Below, piece by piece: positions 53,803-62,900 of a DNA stretch of 64,000 bases. The notes under the pieces were generated by a model that had not been told where the DNA came from, made no database searches, and saw nothing but the letters and a program-made list of their open reading frames with translations. The first letter of the stretch is position 1. Every line of letters starts with the position of its first letter. The position numbers and the translations under genes are program-made. The stretch covers positions 1 to 64,000 of the forward strand of contig JAUYBL010000037.1 in NCBI GenBank assembly GCA_030693065.1, in the 5' to 3' direction. This DNA is from Methylococcaceae bacterium. GTDB taxonomy: Bacteria; Pseudomonadota; Gammaproteobacteria; Methylococcales; Methylomonadaceae.

Positions 53803-54708
53803 TTATCCTTGGCACATCGGAAAACCCAACGATTCCCGGCGGGCGTAATACGCTTCGGCGACGGCTCGGGACAGGGTTCGGACTCTTAATATATAGCGTT
53901 GGCGCTCGGTGACCGAAATGGCGTGGCGGGCATCCAGCAAGTTGAAGGTATGCGAGGCTTTCAGCACCATTTCATAGGCAGGCAACGGCAGATTAACTTC
54001 AATTAGCTTTTGGCATTCCTGTTCATAGGTGTCAAAACAGCCGAACAGAAAATCAACGTTGGCATGTTCAAAGTTAAACGCCGACATTTCCACTTCATTT
54101 TGATGGAACACGTCGCCGTAAGTGACGGTGCCGTGTGGGGTTTTGGTCCAGACCAGGTCATAAACGCTCTTAACACCCTGCAAGTACATGGCAATGCGCT
54201 CCAAACCGTAAGTGATTTCACCGGTCACCGGCCGACATTCCAGGCCGCCGACTTGTTGGAAATAAGTAAACTGGGTAACTTCCATGCCGTTTAGCCAGAC
54301 TTCCCAGCCCAAACCCCAGGCGCCTAAGGTTGGCGACTCCCAGTTGTCTTCGACAAAACGAATATCGTGTTCGAGCAAATCAAAACCCAAATGGCGCAAC
54401 GAACCCAAATAGAGTTCCTGAATATTGTCCGGCGAGGGTTTAAGCATTACCTGGAACTGGTAATAATGCTGCAAGCGGTTCGGGTTTTCGCCGAAACGAC
54501 CGTCTGTCGGTCGCCGCGATGGCTGCACATAAGCGGTATTCCAGGGCTCAGGACCGATGGCGCGTAAGAAGGTGGCAGGGTGAAAAGTCCCCGCCCCCAC
54601 TTCCTGATCCAATGGCTGTAACAAAATACAGCCTTGAACTGACCAGTATTCCTGCAAGGCAAGAATAAGTCCCTGAAACGTTGATATATCGTGGGTTTTA
54701 TTCGACAC
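53803..54708 (-). CDS. glyQ: Glycyl-tRNA synthetase alpha subunit
   Basis: The 301-residue alpha chain carries the class II catalytic core. '[46 protein letters not shown]' is spread over residues about 10-56, and '[29 protein letters not shown]' and '[15 protein letters not shown]' follow. I take GTG 54708 (GTGTCGAATAAAACC), which gives the family length; the frame extends to 54741. It charges tRNA-Gly together with GlyS, from which it is separated by about 1.6 kb of inserted sequence. Confidence 0.95.
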   Translation of the reverse strand: MSNKTHDISTFQGLILALQEYWSVQGCILLQPLDQEVGAGTFHPATFLRAIGPEPWNTAYVQPSRRPTDGRFGENPNRLQHYYQFQVMLKPSPDNIQELYLGSLRHLGFDLLEHDIRFVEDNWESPTLGAWGLGWEVWLNGMEVTQFTYFQQVGGLECRPVTGEITYGLERIAMYLQGVKSVYDLVWTKTPHGTVTYGDVFHQNEVEMSAFNFEHANVDFLFGCFDTYEQECQKLIEVNLPLPAYEMVLKASHTFNLLDARHAISVTERQRYILRVRTLSRAVAEAYYARRESLGFPMCQG

Positions 54709-54741
54709 GGCGGCTACAAGAGGCAATAAAAAGGGGGCCAA

Positions 54742-55068
54742 TTATAGCTTAAAAATGTTGATGAAGTAGGGTTTGGCTGGCAGGCTAGAGATGCATAATT
54801 TATCAAGCTCAAATTCATTAAGGATATGGTTAAAAATATTCAATCGCCCAAGGCGAATGAATTCGCCTCTTAAACGTTATTTGGGGTGCGACGCCCATCT
54901 TTTGGTTCCAAAGAACTATTGTTGCTCATACAACACCATAAATTGTTGATCGGCTGTCTTCTGAGCCGCACTAAAGCTGGATTTGATTTGGAAATCCACG
55001 TCGATCAATAACAAAAAAGCTCGATGTCTCAATTGCTAGCGTGTTGTTTCAATCGCCAAATAGCGCTT
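54742..55068. other. Intergenic region upstream of glyQ and rhodanese
   Basis: No gene is supported. It contains an 18-bp palindromic stretch, AGGCGAA-TGAA-TTCGCCT (54851-54868). It should also contain the divergent promoter of glyQ on the minus strand. The sigma-54 element for the rhodanese gene begins at its right edge. Confidence 0.4.
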
Positions 55069-55084
55069 GGCATTGCTATTGCTG
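55067..55084 (+). promoter_or_regulatory. Sigma-54 (-24/-12) promoter of the rhodanese gene
   Basis: CTTGGCATTGCTATTGCTGA has GG (55069-55070) and GC (55081-55082) 10 bases apart, with the full TGGCA and TTGCT half-consensus. Transcription should start near 55094, 42 bp before the ATG. I find no GTTAAAT/ATTTAAC dyad upstream. Confidence 0.75.
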
Positions 55085-55135
55085 ACATACAGTTGGGGAA
55101 ACTTCCCATTTCATCAATCAATTGAGGTTTACTGT

Positions 55136-55882
55136 ATGAAGCAACGTTTACAACAAGCATTTTTACTGACCATCGGCGCGCTGGCCTTATCGCCTGCAAT
55201 GGCTGATGAAACCACGGGCAATCGTTACGGCTATCCGGTTTTATATCAATCAGAAATTAGCTCGGCCAAAGCGTGGTTGGATGTTAGCGGTAAAAAATCC
55301 GATGATCATGAAAAACACGGCGAGCACCGTGAGGCAAAAAAAGCCGTTATTCTTGATGTGCGTCGCGTAGAAGAATATGTTGCGGGTCATCCGCCCGGCG
55401 CTTACAGCATTCCGTTTCCCCATGTTAGCGGTAGCCCGTCCGAAATCAACGATTCAACCGACTATATCGGTTATGACATTTCTGTTGATCCTGAAGTCGG
55501 CTTTTTAGCGGCAGATGGCAAAGACGGCACCTTATCTATCCAAAGCTTTGTCGATTACGTTGAATCCGTTTTGCCAGACAAAGACCAGCCGATTTATGTC
55601 TTATGCGCAACGGGTCATCGCAGCGTGCAAGCCTCTAATGCCCTTGCCAAATATGGCCACTACACCCACGTTAGAAATATTTGGGAAGGTTACAACGGCC
55701 AGCCCAAATATGCTTACACCGGCAATGTGCCAAAAACGCCACTGGTAGCGCTTGATTTAAATAATGATGGCGTGGTCGATGCAAAAGACCGTGACGGTTG
55801 GGCGTTTTATCAAGAATTACCTACTGAAACCAAGCTCAAAAACAAGTTGTTATTCAAGCCATATCTGAATCTGTACCGATAA
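55136..55882 (+). CDS. Secreted rhodanese-domain protein with EF-hand-like segment
   Basis: The 248-residue protein has a signal peptide (cut near 'SPAMADE', residue 21) and a rhodanese domain (about residues 65-200), with 'VILDVRRVEEYVAGHPPGAYSIPF' at its start. The active-site loop is 'YVLCATGHRS', with Cys near residue 162, so sulfur transfer is possible. A large insertion of about 50 residues separates the usual strands. A C-terminal 'DLNNDGVVDAKDRDGW' matches an EF-hand/dockerin-type calcium loop. The ATG at 55136 has TTGAGGT 6-7 bases upstream; the frame's upstream ATG-less extension is not needed. Confidence 0.85.
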   Translation: MKQRLQQAFLLTIGALALSPAMADETTGNRYGYPVLYQSEISSAKAWLDVSGKKSDDHEKHGEHREAKKAVILDVRRVEEYVAGHPPGAYSIPFPHVSGSPSEINDSTDYIGYDISVDPEVGFLAADGKDGTLSIQSFVDYVESVLPDKDQPIYVLCATGHRSVQASNALAKYGHYTHVRNIWEGYNGQPKYAYTGNVPKTPLVALDLNNDGVVDAKDRDGWAFYQELPTETKLKNKLLFKPYLNLYR

Positions 55883-55937
55883 ATTGAGCAGGTTAGCGCG
55901 AGCCGCGTTGACCAAAAATATCGTTATTACGCTGTAA

Positions 55938-55981
55938 ATTTTCCTGTTCGTGGTGAGCCTTGTCGAGCCATGAATAGGAAA
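55938..55981. repeat. Imperfect palindrome, dispersed-repeat copy 2
   Basis: TTTTCCTGTTCGTGG pairs imperfectly with CCATGAATAGGAAAA. The core 'GTTCGTGGTGAG...TTGTCGAGCCATGA' matches the copy at 39822-39869, so the two are members of one dispersed intergenic family. Confidence 0.55.
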
Positions 55982-56220
55982 ATCCCTGAGTCCGATTATG
56001 TGTCTGCTTCATTTAACTAATGATGCACGAATCACTTTCTAAAGCTTGCCGCCTTGCCGCTTAGTTAGCTGTTCAAAACGTCTTTGTCCCCAAATAAAAC
56101 CAACCAAAATAAACGACAAACTGTTGTTATTCCAGCAGGTAGTCAGCAGATGTTGCTGATAATCCAGCAGTCTTGCCCCAGTTATTTTTTATAAAATTAA
56201 TAAAATCAATGCTTTATATT

Positions 56221-56238
56221 TTGGCCTGAATTCTGCTT
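56221..56238 (+). promoter_or_regulatory. Sigma-54 (-24/-12) promoter, PEP-CTERM-like gene 3
   Basis: TTGGCCTGAATTCTGCTT has GG (56223-56224) and GC (56235-56236) 10 bases apart. The match is good at both boxes except C for A in TGGCA. Transcription should start near 56248, 73 bp before the ATG. Confidence 0.7.
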
Positions 56239-56320
56239 TATAAATTAAGCAGGCAATCATTATGATCCCTGCGCTCTTCTTCTCTTTGTATTTCTTTGCG
56301 TTATTTTTAGGGTGTTTATT

Positions 56321-57217
56321 ATGAAAAATTTAAATAAATTAGTAGCAGCGGTAGCACTGACATTCGCGGCGGGTGGCGCCTCGGCGGCTATCAATACCGG
56401 CTTTGGTTTCAATACCAATAGTGCCGTACCCTCATCCATCTTATTTAGTGCGATCGATGATACGACCAAGCAAACATTTGTTTTGAACTTGGCCTTGTCC
56501 AGCACCTCCGGTTTCACTGGTTTGAATTATACCGATTTCGTCACTAGCGAACCGGGCAGGCTGGGTCTATCCAGCCGTTTGAACGACGCCGGTAGCCTGA
56601 CTTGGGATTTAAGCGGCTACGCCCCGTTCGCCGGATTTACCATCAGTCGTTGGTCGGTATTGGGTGGTTATGAGTTCGATAACGTGGCATTGACCAATGG
56701 CGATAAGTTGGGTGCAGAGCCAGAGTTTGATGGGCTTTATGCCGATCAATTTAATAGCCAATGGGGTGCTTTGGTAACAGCGCCCAGCACAGCGCACCTT
56801 AACCCCAATGACCAAAGTCCATTACTAACCAATCCAAGTGGTACAGGTACCACTGGAAAATATTTGGCAGCCGTTAAACAGGAAATAGGCAATGCCGATG
56901 TGGCCTCTATAGAGCCTGTCAATGGTAGAGCGTTTTATGACACCAAGATATTCGGCTGGCAGGGTGAGCTATTACCCGGCGTATTAACCCAACGTGGGGC
57001 GGGTGAAGCTGAATTTATTTGGGCAACCAACCCATTTGCTGATGGCAAAAACCAATTTACTACGCTGGGTACATTTTCTTTGGGTACTGATAACCGATTA
57101 ACTTTCAGTTCTGTTGCCGCTGTGCCAGTACCGGGTGCGGTGTGGCTGTTCGGTTCGGCTTTGGTCGGTTTTTTAGGTATGTCACGGCGGAAACTGGCAA
57201 GCGCCTTAGCGGCATAA
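56321..57217 (+). CDS. PEP-CTERM/VPLPA-type exported protein 3
   Basis: The 298-residue protein has a signal peptide (MKNLNKLVAAVALTFAAGGASA). The beta-rich middle contains 'TFVLNLALSSTSGFTGLNYTDF', 'SRWSVLGGYEFDNV' and other strands. It ends VPVPGAVWLFGSALVGFLG then MSRRKLASALAA, a PEP-CTERM-like sorting tail. The middle is not similar to proteins 1 and 2. The start is ATG 56321, since an upstream GTG at 56312 adds only three residues. It is monocistronic or cotranscribed with the next secreted gene 126 bp downstream. Confidence 0.87.
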   Translation: MKNLNKLVAAVALTFAAGGASAAINTGFGFNTNSAVPSSILFSAIDDTTKQTFVLNLALSSTSGFTGLNYTDFVTSEPGRLGLSSRLNDAGSLTWDLSGYAPFAGFTISRWSVLGGYEFDNVALTNGDKLGAEPEFDGLYADQFNSQWGALVTAPSTAHLNPNDQSPLLTNPSGTGTTGKYLAAVKQEIGNADVASIEPVNGRAFYDTKIFGWQGELLPGVLTQRGAGEAEFIWATNPFADGKNQFTTLGTFSLGTDNRLTFSSVAAVPVPGAVWLFGSALVGFLGMSRRKLASALAA

Positions 57218-57343
57218 TATCTGGCTGAACCGGTTGGTGACAGTAGGTGCAAATGAATTTGTGCCTACTCAAAACTTAGTTTCTTTCATGCGCATTAGTT
57301 ACAACGCTGATTGAATCCATAACCTTTATAAAGAATTTTAAAG

Positions 57344-59074
57344 ATGAAACACTCATTTAAATTGAATACACTGGCAGTTGCTGTTTCCTTGTTAGCATCG
57401 GCGCAATCAGCTCACGCCTTGACCCCTTGGACTAACGGCGCTCCCGAAGTAAAAATCTTTACCTCTGGCGGTGCCGCGCAAGACCGCGCTATCGAAGAAG
57501 CGATCAAATTCGGCCTGGCCCAAGACGGCACGCTGGATGTATTTCAGGATGTCGATGGTACCCGTAAAGGTCGCCGCTTTCTGGGTTATTACTTCACCGG
57601 CAAAAATACCCTGACCAATGGCTTGGCAGGCAAGCGCATCTATATTGCCAAACGCTCACTGGGCGCAGCGGGTTACGGTGTCGTGCCGGTGGCAGGAAAT
57701 GTTGGTTTGGATAATCTGGATATTTCCTTGTCCAGCTCTAACGGAACATTGGGCGCCAGCCAAGCCGGTGCCTGGGCGCTGGATAATGTCAACAACGCTC
57801 ATCTTTGGAATGCCGCCATCACCAACAACGGCAGCAATAGTGGTCAAGCGGCCTGGAGCAATTATCTGGTGCAAAACCAATTATCCGATGGCGGTTTTAC
57901 CGGTGTTGACGCACCGGCTTTATTACAGCCTGGAACTGACAACTACCCAGAATTGGCTATTGAGTCTAGTACGGGCGTTGCCACCGCTAACTGGAATACT
58001 GGTTTGACAGCTGCTGCGTTAGCTAACAACAATATTTCCCGAGTACCTACCGGTGGATTGGTTTACGGTATCGGTGTACCTCTGGATTTTTATAAAGTCC
58101 TGCAGGTCGCACAAGCCAAGAGTGGATTGTTGCCGACGGATACCCTGAGCAATCTGGGTAAGTACGATGACGAGAACTATATCCCGACCTTGAGCAGTGA
58201 TTTTCTCGCCAGCTTGTTGGCCGGCAAGATCAAAGATTGGGGGGACGTGAAATTTGAAGATAAGCTTAATAGCACCGGTATTCATGCCTTAACCGAAGCC
58301 AGTGTCTTGGCAGACGCCGGTGTCAACGCGCCTTTCAGAACCAAAGTCTTCATCGGACGCCGTAACCTGGGGGCGGCAATTGGTGCTGTCGGTTATGCCA
58401 AGCTGCTGGGCTATCCTTATGTCGAGGGTGCAACTGCACCAAAATCAGCAACGACCAATCTAGGTCCAATTGATACTGGTAGTACAGCGCCAATTGTTAA
58501 ATCCCCTGCTGGTGCCAATGCCACCGATTCCTTGTTGATCGATTGGCAAAACGGTACCAATACCAGCGGCTTCAATCCCAGCTCAACCGCCGCAGCGCCG
58601 AAGAAATATTGGGGCTTTGCCGTGCATGGCGGTGACCGCAATGCCAATACTTCACAGCCTTGGCGCTATGTGCGTATCGACGGTGCCGCACCGACTATCG
58701 CCAACGTGGCTAACGGCAGCTACTCCTATTGGGCAGAAGGCGAAGTGTTGATCAGACCGGCCAGCGCTATTGGGGCGGATAAAGTCGCTGCGCTGCAGGC
58801 GTTTGCTAGTGCTTTGGGTAATGTCGCGGTAGCAAAAACGGTCAATACCAATGCGGTGTTGCCATTCGGTCAATCGGGTGTCTTCGCGACTACCGCTACC
58901 GACCCTAGCGCCTTTGTTTCAATCCCATTTGATCCACAAAACCCTATCGTGCCATTGTCACATCAAGCGGGTGGTGGTTTTACTAGCTTGGGTGTAGTGC
59001 CCACAGCGTTTAACAACGGTGTGGCGAATCCGGACTTTGGCGGCACTACCAATACCGTGATTGAGCTGAAATAG
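57344..59074 (+). CDS. Secreted protein of unknown function, PBP-like hints
   Basis: The 576-residue protein has a signal peptide (cut near 'AHALTP', residue 25). Two similar segments, 'YIAKRSLGAAGYGVVPV' (near residue 95) and 'FIGRRNLGAAIGAVGYAK' (near 330), and the opening 'EVKIFTSGGAAQDRAIEEAI' suggest a periplasmic-binding-protein-like fold, but this is weak. It has no sorting tail and no cysteines were noticed in the mature part. It lies between a PEP-CTERM-like gene and a giant filamentous-haemagglutinin-type gene, so an envelope or export role is likely. Confidence 0.75.
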   Translation: MKHSFKLNTLAVAVSLLASAQSAHALTPWTNGAPEVKIFTSGGAAQDRAIEEAIKFGLAQDGTLDVFQDVDGTRKGRRFLGYYFTGKNTLTNGLAGKRIYIAKRSLGAAGYGVVPVAGNVGLDNLDISLSSSNGTLGASQAGAWALDNVNNAHLWNAAITNNGSNSGQAAWSNYLVQNQLSDGGFTGVDAPALLQPGTDNYPELAIESSTGVATANWNTGLTAAALANNNISRVPTGGLVYGIGVPLDFYKVLQVAQAKSGLLPTDTLSNLGKYDDENYIPTLSSDFLASLLAGKIKDWGDVKFEDKLNSTGIHALTEASVLADAGVNAPFRTKVFIGRRNLGAAIGAVGYAKLLGYPYVEGATAPKSATTNLGPIDTGSTAPIVKSPAGANATDSLLIDWQNGTNTSGFNPSSTAAAPKKYWGFAVHGGDRNANTSQPWRYVRIDGAAPTIANVANGSYSYWAEGEVLIRPASAIGADKVAALQAFASALGNVAVAKTVNTNAVLPFGQSGVFATTATDPSAFVSIPFDPQNPIVPLSHQAGGGFTSLGVVPTAFNNGVANPDFGGTTNTVIELK

Positions 59075-59959
59075 TTGTAGCTAGGCATTACGTTTCTCTA
59101 GGGCTGGAGAACGAATCTGTGAAGGATGAACAAGCTGACGGCGTCATGGGGGCGTCGTCAGTTGTGGTGAGTTAAATCAATAACTTGATTTAATGTCTTC
59201 AGGTTTTTTTGCTGGTTTTTTGGTAAAGGAACATGCAAGTTTTTCGTACAGGCCGTTGCAATAACGGTGTAGTTATTTCGTGGTGCAGGCCATAGGTGTG
59301 GCTAGAAAAGGATTTTATAAGGAAGGATCAACAGGAGCAACGGAGCAGATCGACAGGATATGGAGTTTATTTGAGGAGCTCTGGGTAAGTTGGGTTTCAG
59401 GTTTTTGGTGATCCTGAACAAGCTTATTCAGAGCGTTCCTACTTTAAGAAGGATGATGTCGTAAAGGTACTTTAGATTAGAAAACGCAAGATTATTTGTA
59501 GGAGCGGGCCTTGCTAGCTTCTATACAGATTTGAATTGTTTAATTTAATCATGGAGCTGCTCTCACTTAGTTTGTTGAGGGGCGCTTTAAAAGTTCTTGA
59601 AAGTGTTTTTACGACATTCTCCGATTTTCTAAGCACTGTAATCACAAAGAGGCTAGATGATGAATAAACAGGTTTTAGCTGTTTTAGAAAAAGCCCTGAT
59701 TTCTGTCAGGGCTTTTTTGCGTGTGCTGTTTTTAACATGTTGGGACGTAATATTTTTTTTATGGAAAAACTATCAGCAAATATCCAAATCAGTTGATGCC
59801 TTAATTATTGGGCGAAGATTGTAAAAGCAAAAAAGAAAGCAATAGCGATGCCTTCATCGCGAAATAAAGGCACCAGAGAAGCTGATTTTCAGTTTTGTAA
59901 GTTTAAAAATAATTCGGTCAGGCTTACTACGCCAGCCGATTAGAGGTTAAGAATTAATT
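59075..59959. other. 885-bp gap before the FHA-type gene
   Basis: I see no convincing gene. A terminator lies at 59691-59718. A small frame (59660-59824, 54 codons) runs through the terminator and is not credible. 'TGTAGGAGCGGGCC' at about 59498 resembles part of a REP-type repeat. A promoter for the giant gene is expected between 59720 and 59960, but I cannot point to one. Confidence 0.45.
59691..59718. terminator. Rho-independent terminator
   Basis: AAGCCCTGA (59691-59699) pairs with TCAGGGCTT (59706-59714), followed by TTTT and preceded by AAAAA, so it can act both ways. It lies 617 bp past the nearest gene, so it may end an unrecognised small RNA. Confidence 0.7.
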
Positions 59960-62900
59960 ATGGTCAGTCATCGTTTACCGGTAGCGCAATTACCTATCAT
60001 CCACCTTAATCCACTTGCTGCGACAATTCGTGCGTTGATCGCCGGTGGCTTTGTGGTCGGGGCCGGGGTTACACCAGTTAAAGCTGAATCGCCATTACCG
60101 GTGCCGACCAATATCGATGCCCTAACGACAGCCGGACAAGCCACGGCGGCTGTGGCCGGTAACGCGATGACTATTAACCAGATCACCAGCAAGGCGACAC
60201 TGGATTGGAAAAGTTTCAATATCGATAAAGGTTATAGCGTCGAATTTAAACAGCCGTCAGCTACTTCCGTGGCTCTCAATAATATCCATCAAAACGATGC
60301 CAGCAAAATTTTTGGTTCTCTGACCGCTAATGGGCAAGTGTATTTGGTCAATCAGAACGGTTTTCTGTTTGGCAAAGATTCGCAAGTTAATGTCAACGCC
60401 CTGGTCGCCAGCACCCTGGATATAAGTCAGGCGGATTTCGATGCTGGTATTACCAAGGTCTTCGATCTCAATAAAAACACCAATAATTTCGCCACCAGCG
60501 CCGCCGCTCTGAAAGGAAACGGCGAAATATTTTTGAAAAACAATCAAGGCCAGTTCGTCCTGGATCAGCAAGGTAACAAGATCAAGATACAGATATTCGT
60601 CGAGCAGGGCGCCAGTATCAAAACCCATGGTGACGGCGGTCGAGTTATTTTGGCTGCGCCCAGTATCACCAATGCCGGTACCATCGAAACCCCGGACGGC
60701 CAAACCATCCTGGCGGCTGCGACCGACAAAGTTTATTTGCAGGAAGCCAGTGACGACCCGGATGTACGCGGTTTGTTGGTGGAAGTGGGCACCGGCGGTG
60801 ATGTCAACAACGTCGGCAAGATCATTGCGGAACGCGGCAACGCCAGTCTGATCGGCTTTGCCGTCAATCAAAAAGGTATCGCTTCGGCGACCACTTCCGT
60901 GCAGTTGAATGGCTCGGTGCGCTTGCTGGCGCGAGAAGGTATTCAGGCACCGGCTTCTGTTAGCGGCAAGTTGCTGGGGGCTTCAACTAAACGTAATACG
61001 GCACTGAATGATGATTTAGGCACCAGTGCCACGGTGACGCTAAGCGATGGCAGCCGTACCAGCGTCGATCTGGATAGCAATAAAACCCTGACTGCCATTG
61101 ATGCGCAGGAACAACCGGATTCCAAAATCGAAATCAGCGGCCATAAAGTGCTGTTGCGCAAAGGCTCGTTAGTTGAGGCTAAGTCTGGCAATGTCGATGT
61201 GCAGGCCTTGGATAATCCGGCCAATCCCACGCAAAAAGGCACGGCGCGGATTTTTCTGGAAGACGGTGCCAAGATCGATGTTTCCGGGGTGAAAAATGTC
61301 GTGCAAACCGCCGACAGCAATATTCTGGAAGTGGAACTGCGTAAAAACGAATTGCGCGATGCGCCCTTGCAGCGCGATGGTGTGTTGTTTACCGAAACAG
61401 TGAAAGTCGATATTCGCGATGCCAACTTGGTGTACGACGACAACGGCAAACTGGTCAGCGCCAGCATTCCAGTGGCTGATGTCAAAGGCGCGGTGGATCG
61501 CATTGCTCGCAATATCGATGCCCGCAGCACCGATGGCGGCAGCATCAATCTTAAATCCAGCGGCGATGTCGTCACTCAAGCCGGAAGTACCTTGGATTTT
61601 TCCGGTGGATCGGTGGCCTATCAGGCCGGTTTTATCACCACCAGCAAGCTGATCTCGGGAACGCAATTATTTGACATTGCCGATGCCGATCCCAATCGTC
61701 AGTATGATCGCTTGTTTGACGACCAGCGTTTTAGTGCCGCTTATGTCGAAGGTAAAGCCGGTGGCCAGCTGCAGATCAACGTCTATGAGGCGATTCTGGA
61801 AGGCAATCTCAATGGTCAAACCATCAACGGTCAATTGCAGCGTTTGCCCAGCCAGTGGGCGGCCGACAGCAGTGTGTTGATCGATCTGATCAACGGCAAT
61901 AATTTCGGTAAGCAGGATGTCAAATTCGATACCCAGGCCGTGATGCATGCTTTGGGGCCGTTCGATCCGATTCCGCGCAAAAGCAGCGCTCCGTCTGAAG
62001 CCATTGCCCTGAATCTCAATCCCGCCACCTTGCGCAATTCCGGGGTGCGCAAATTAACCGTGCGCACCAACGGCGATTTAATGCTGAGCGAAGGCACCCG
62101 TGTCGATTTACCCGCTGGCGGTTTATTGGATTTAACCGCCCGAAATTTTAATGTGCAAGGCAGTATTGTCACGCCTTCAGGCACGGTCAATTTGCGTCCG
62201 GTAGTGCTGGATAGCATCATTCTGCCCAGTGCTATTACCCTTGGCTCCAAGGCCTTGATCGATGTCAGCGGTTTGTGGGTCAACGATGGCCTGGATATAC
62301 AACAAGGCCGCGCCTTAAGCCCGGTTTCTATCCAGGGAGGGACGGTCAATCTGCTCAGTGAACAGGGTGATTTAACACTGGCAGCCGGTAGTCGCATCCT
62401 GGCCAATGGCGGGGCTTGGCGCAAAGCCAATACCCGTGTCGAAGCCGGTGAGGGTGGCAGCATCAGTTTGCGCGCGCAAACCCATCTGGCCGGTGTGGAA
62501 CCCGCCAGTCTGATCTTGAATGGCGCAGTCGCCGCTTGGGGCTTGCAGCAGGGCGGTAGTTTGACGCTGGAAAGTAACGAAATCGTCATCGGTAGCGCTG
62601 CTGATCTGCCGACGCGCAGCGGCACGGCGCAAGCCTTGTTGTTAACACCGGGGTTTTTTCAACAAGGTGGTTTTGCCGATTTTGACTTGATCGCCAATCA
62701 CTATGGGCTGAAAGTTGCCAATAATGTGCAGCTCAATCTGCAGCAAGCTAACCGGCAATTGACATCGGCCGCCAGCACCGCGGCTACCGGCAGCAATCTG
62801 CTTAATTTTAGCAATGTGGTCAAATTACCCGATTATTTACGCAAGCCGGTCAATTTGACCCTGTCGTATGCCGAAATGAATGCGCACCGACCCGAGGAGA

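Larger units (their letters stand above)
55883..56320. other. Regulatory region upstream of PEP-CTERM-like gene 3
   Basis: There is no gene in this 438-bp gap. It holds a dispersed palindrome (55938-55981), a lone ATTTAAC half-site (56011-56017), an AAACTG-TTGTTATT segment resembling the dyad spacer (about 56118-56131) and a sigma-54 promoter (56221-56238). No riboswitch-like structure is seen in the roughly 73-nt leader. Confidence 0.6.

Noticed and set aside
59219-59241. TTGGTAAAGGAACATGC as a further sigma-54 promoter
   Set aside because: The spacing between GG and GC is 11, not 10, and it lies far from the FHA-type gene start.
59660-59824. 54-codon plus-strand frame beginning ATGAATAAACAG
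   Set aside because: It runs through a strong rho-independent terminator and has no ribosome site of note.
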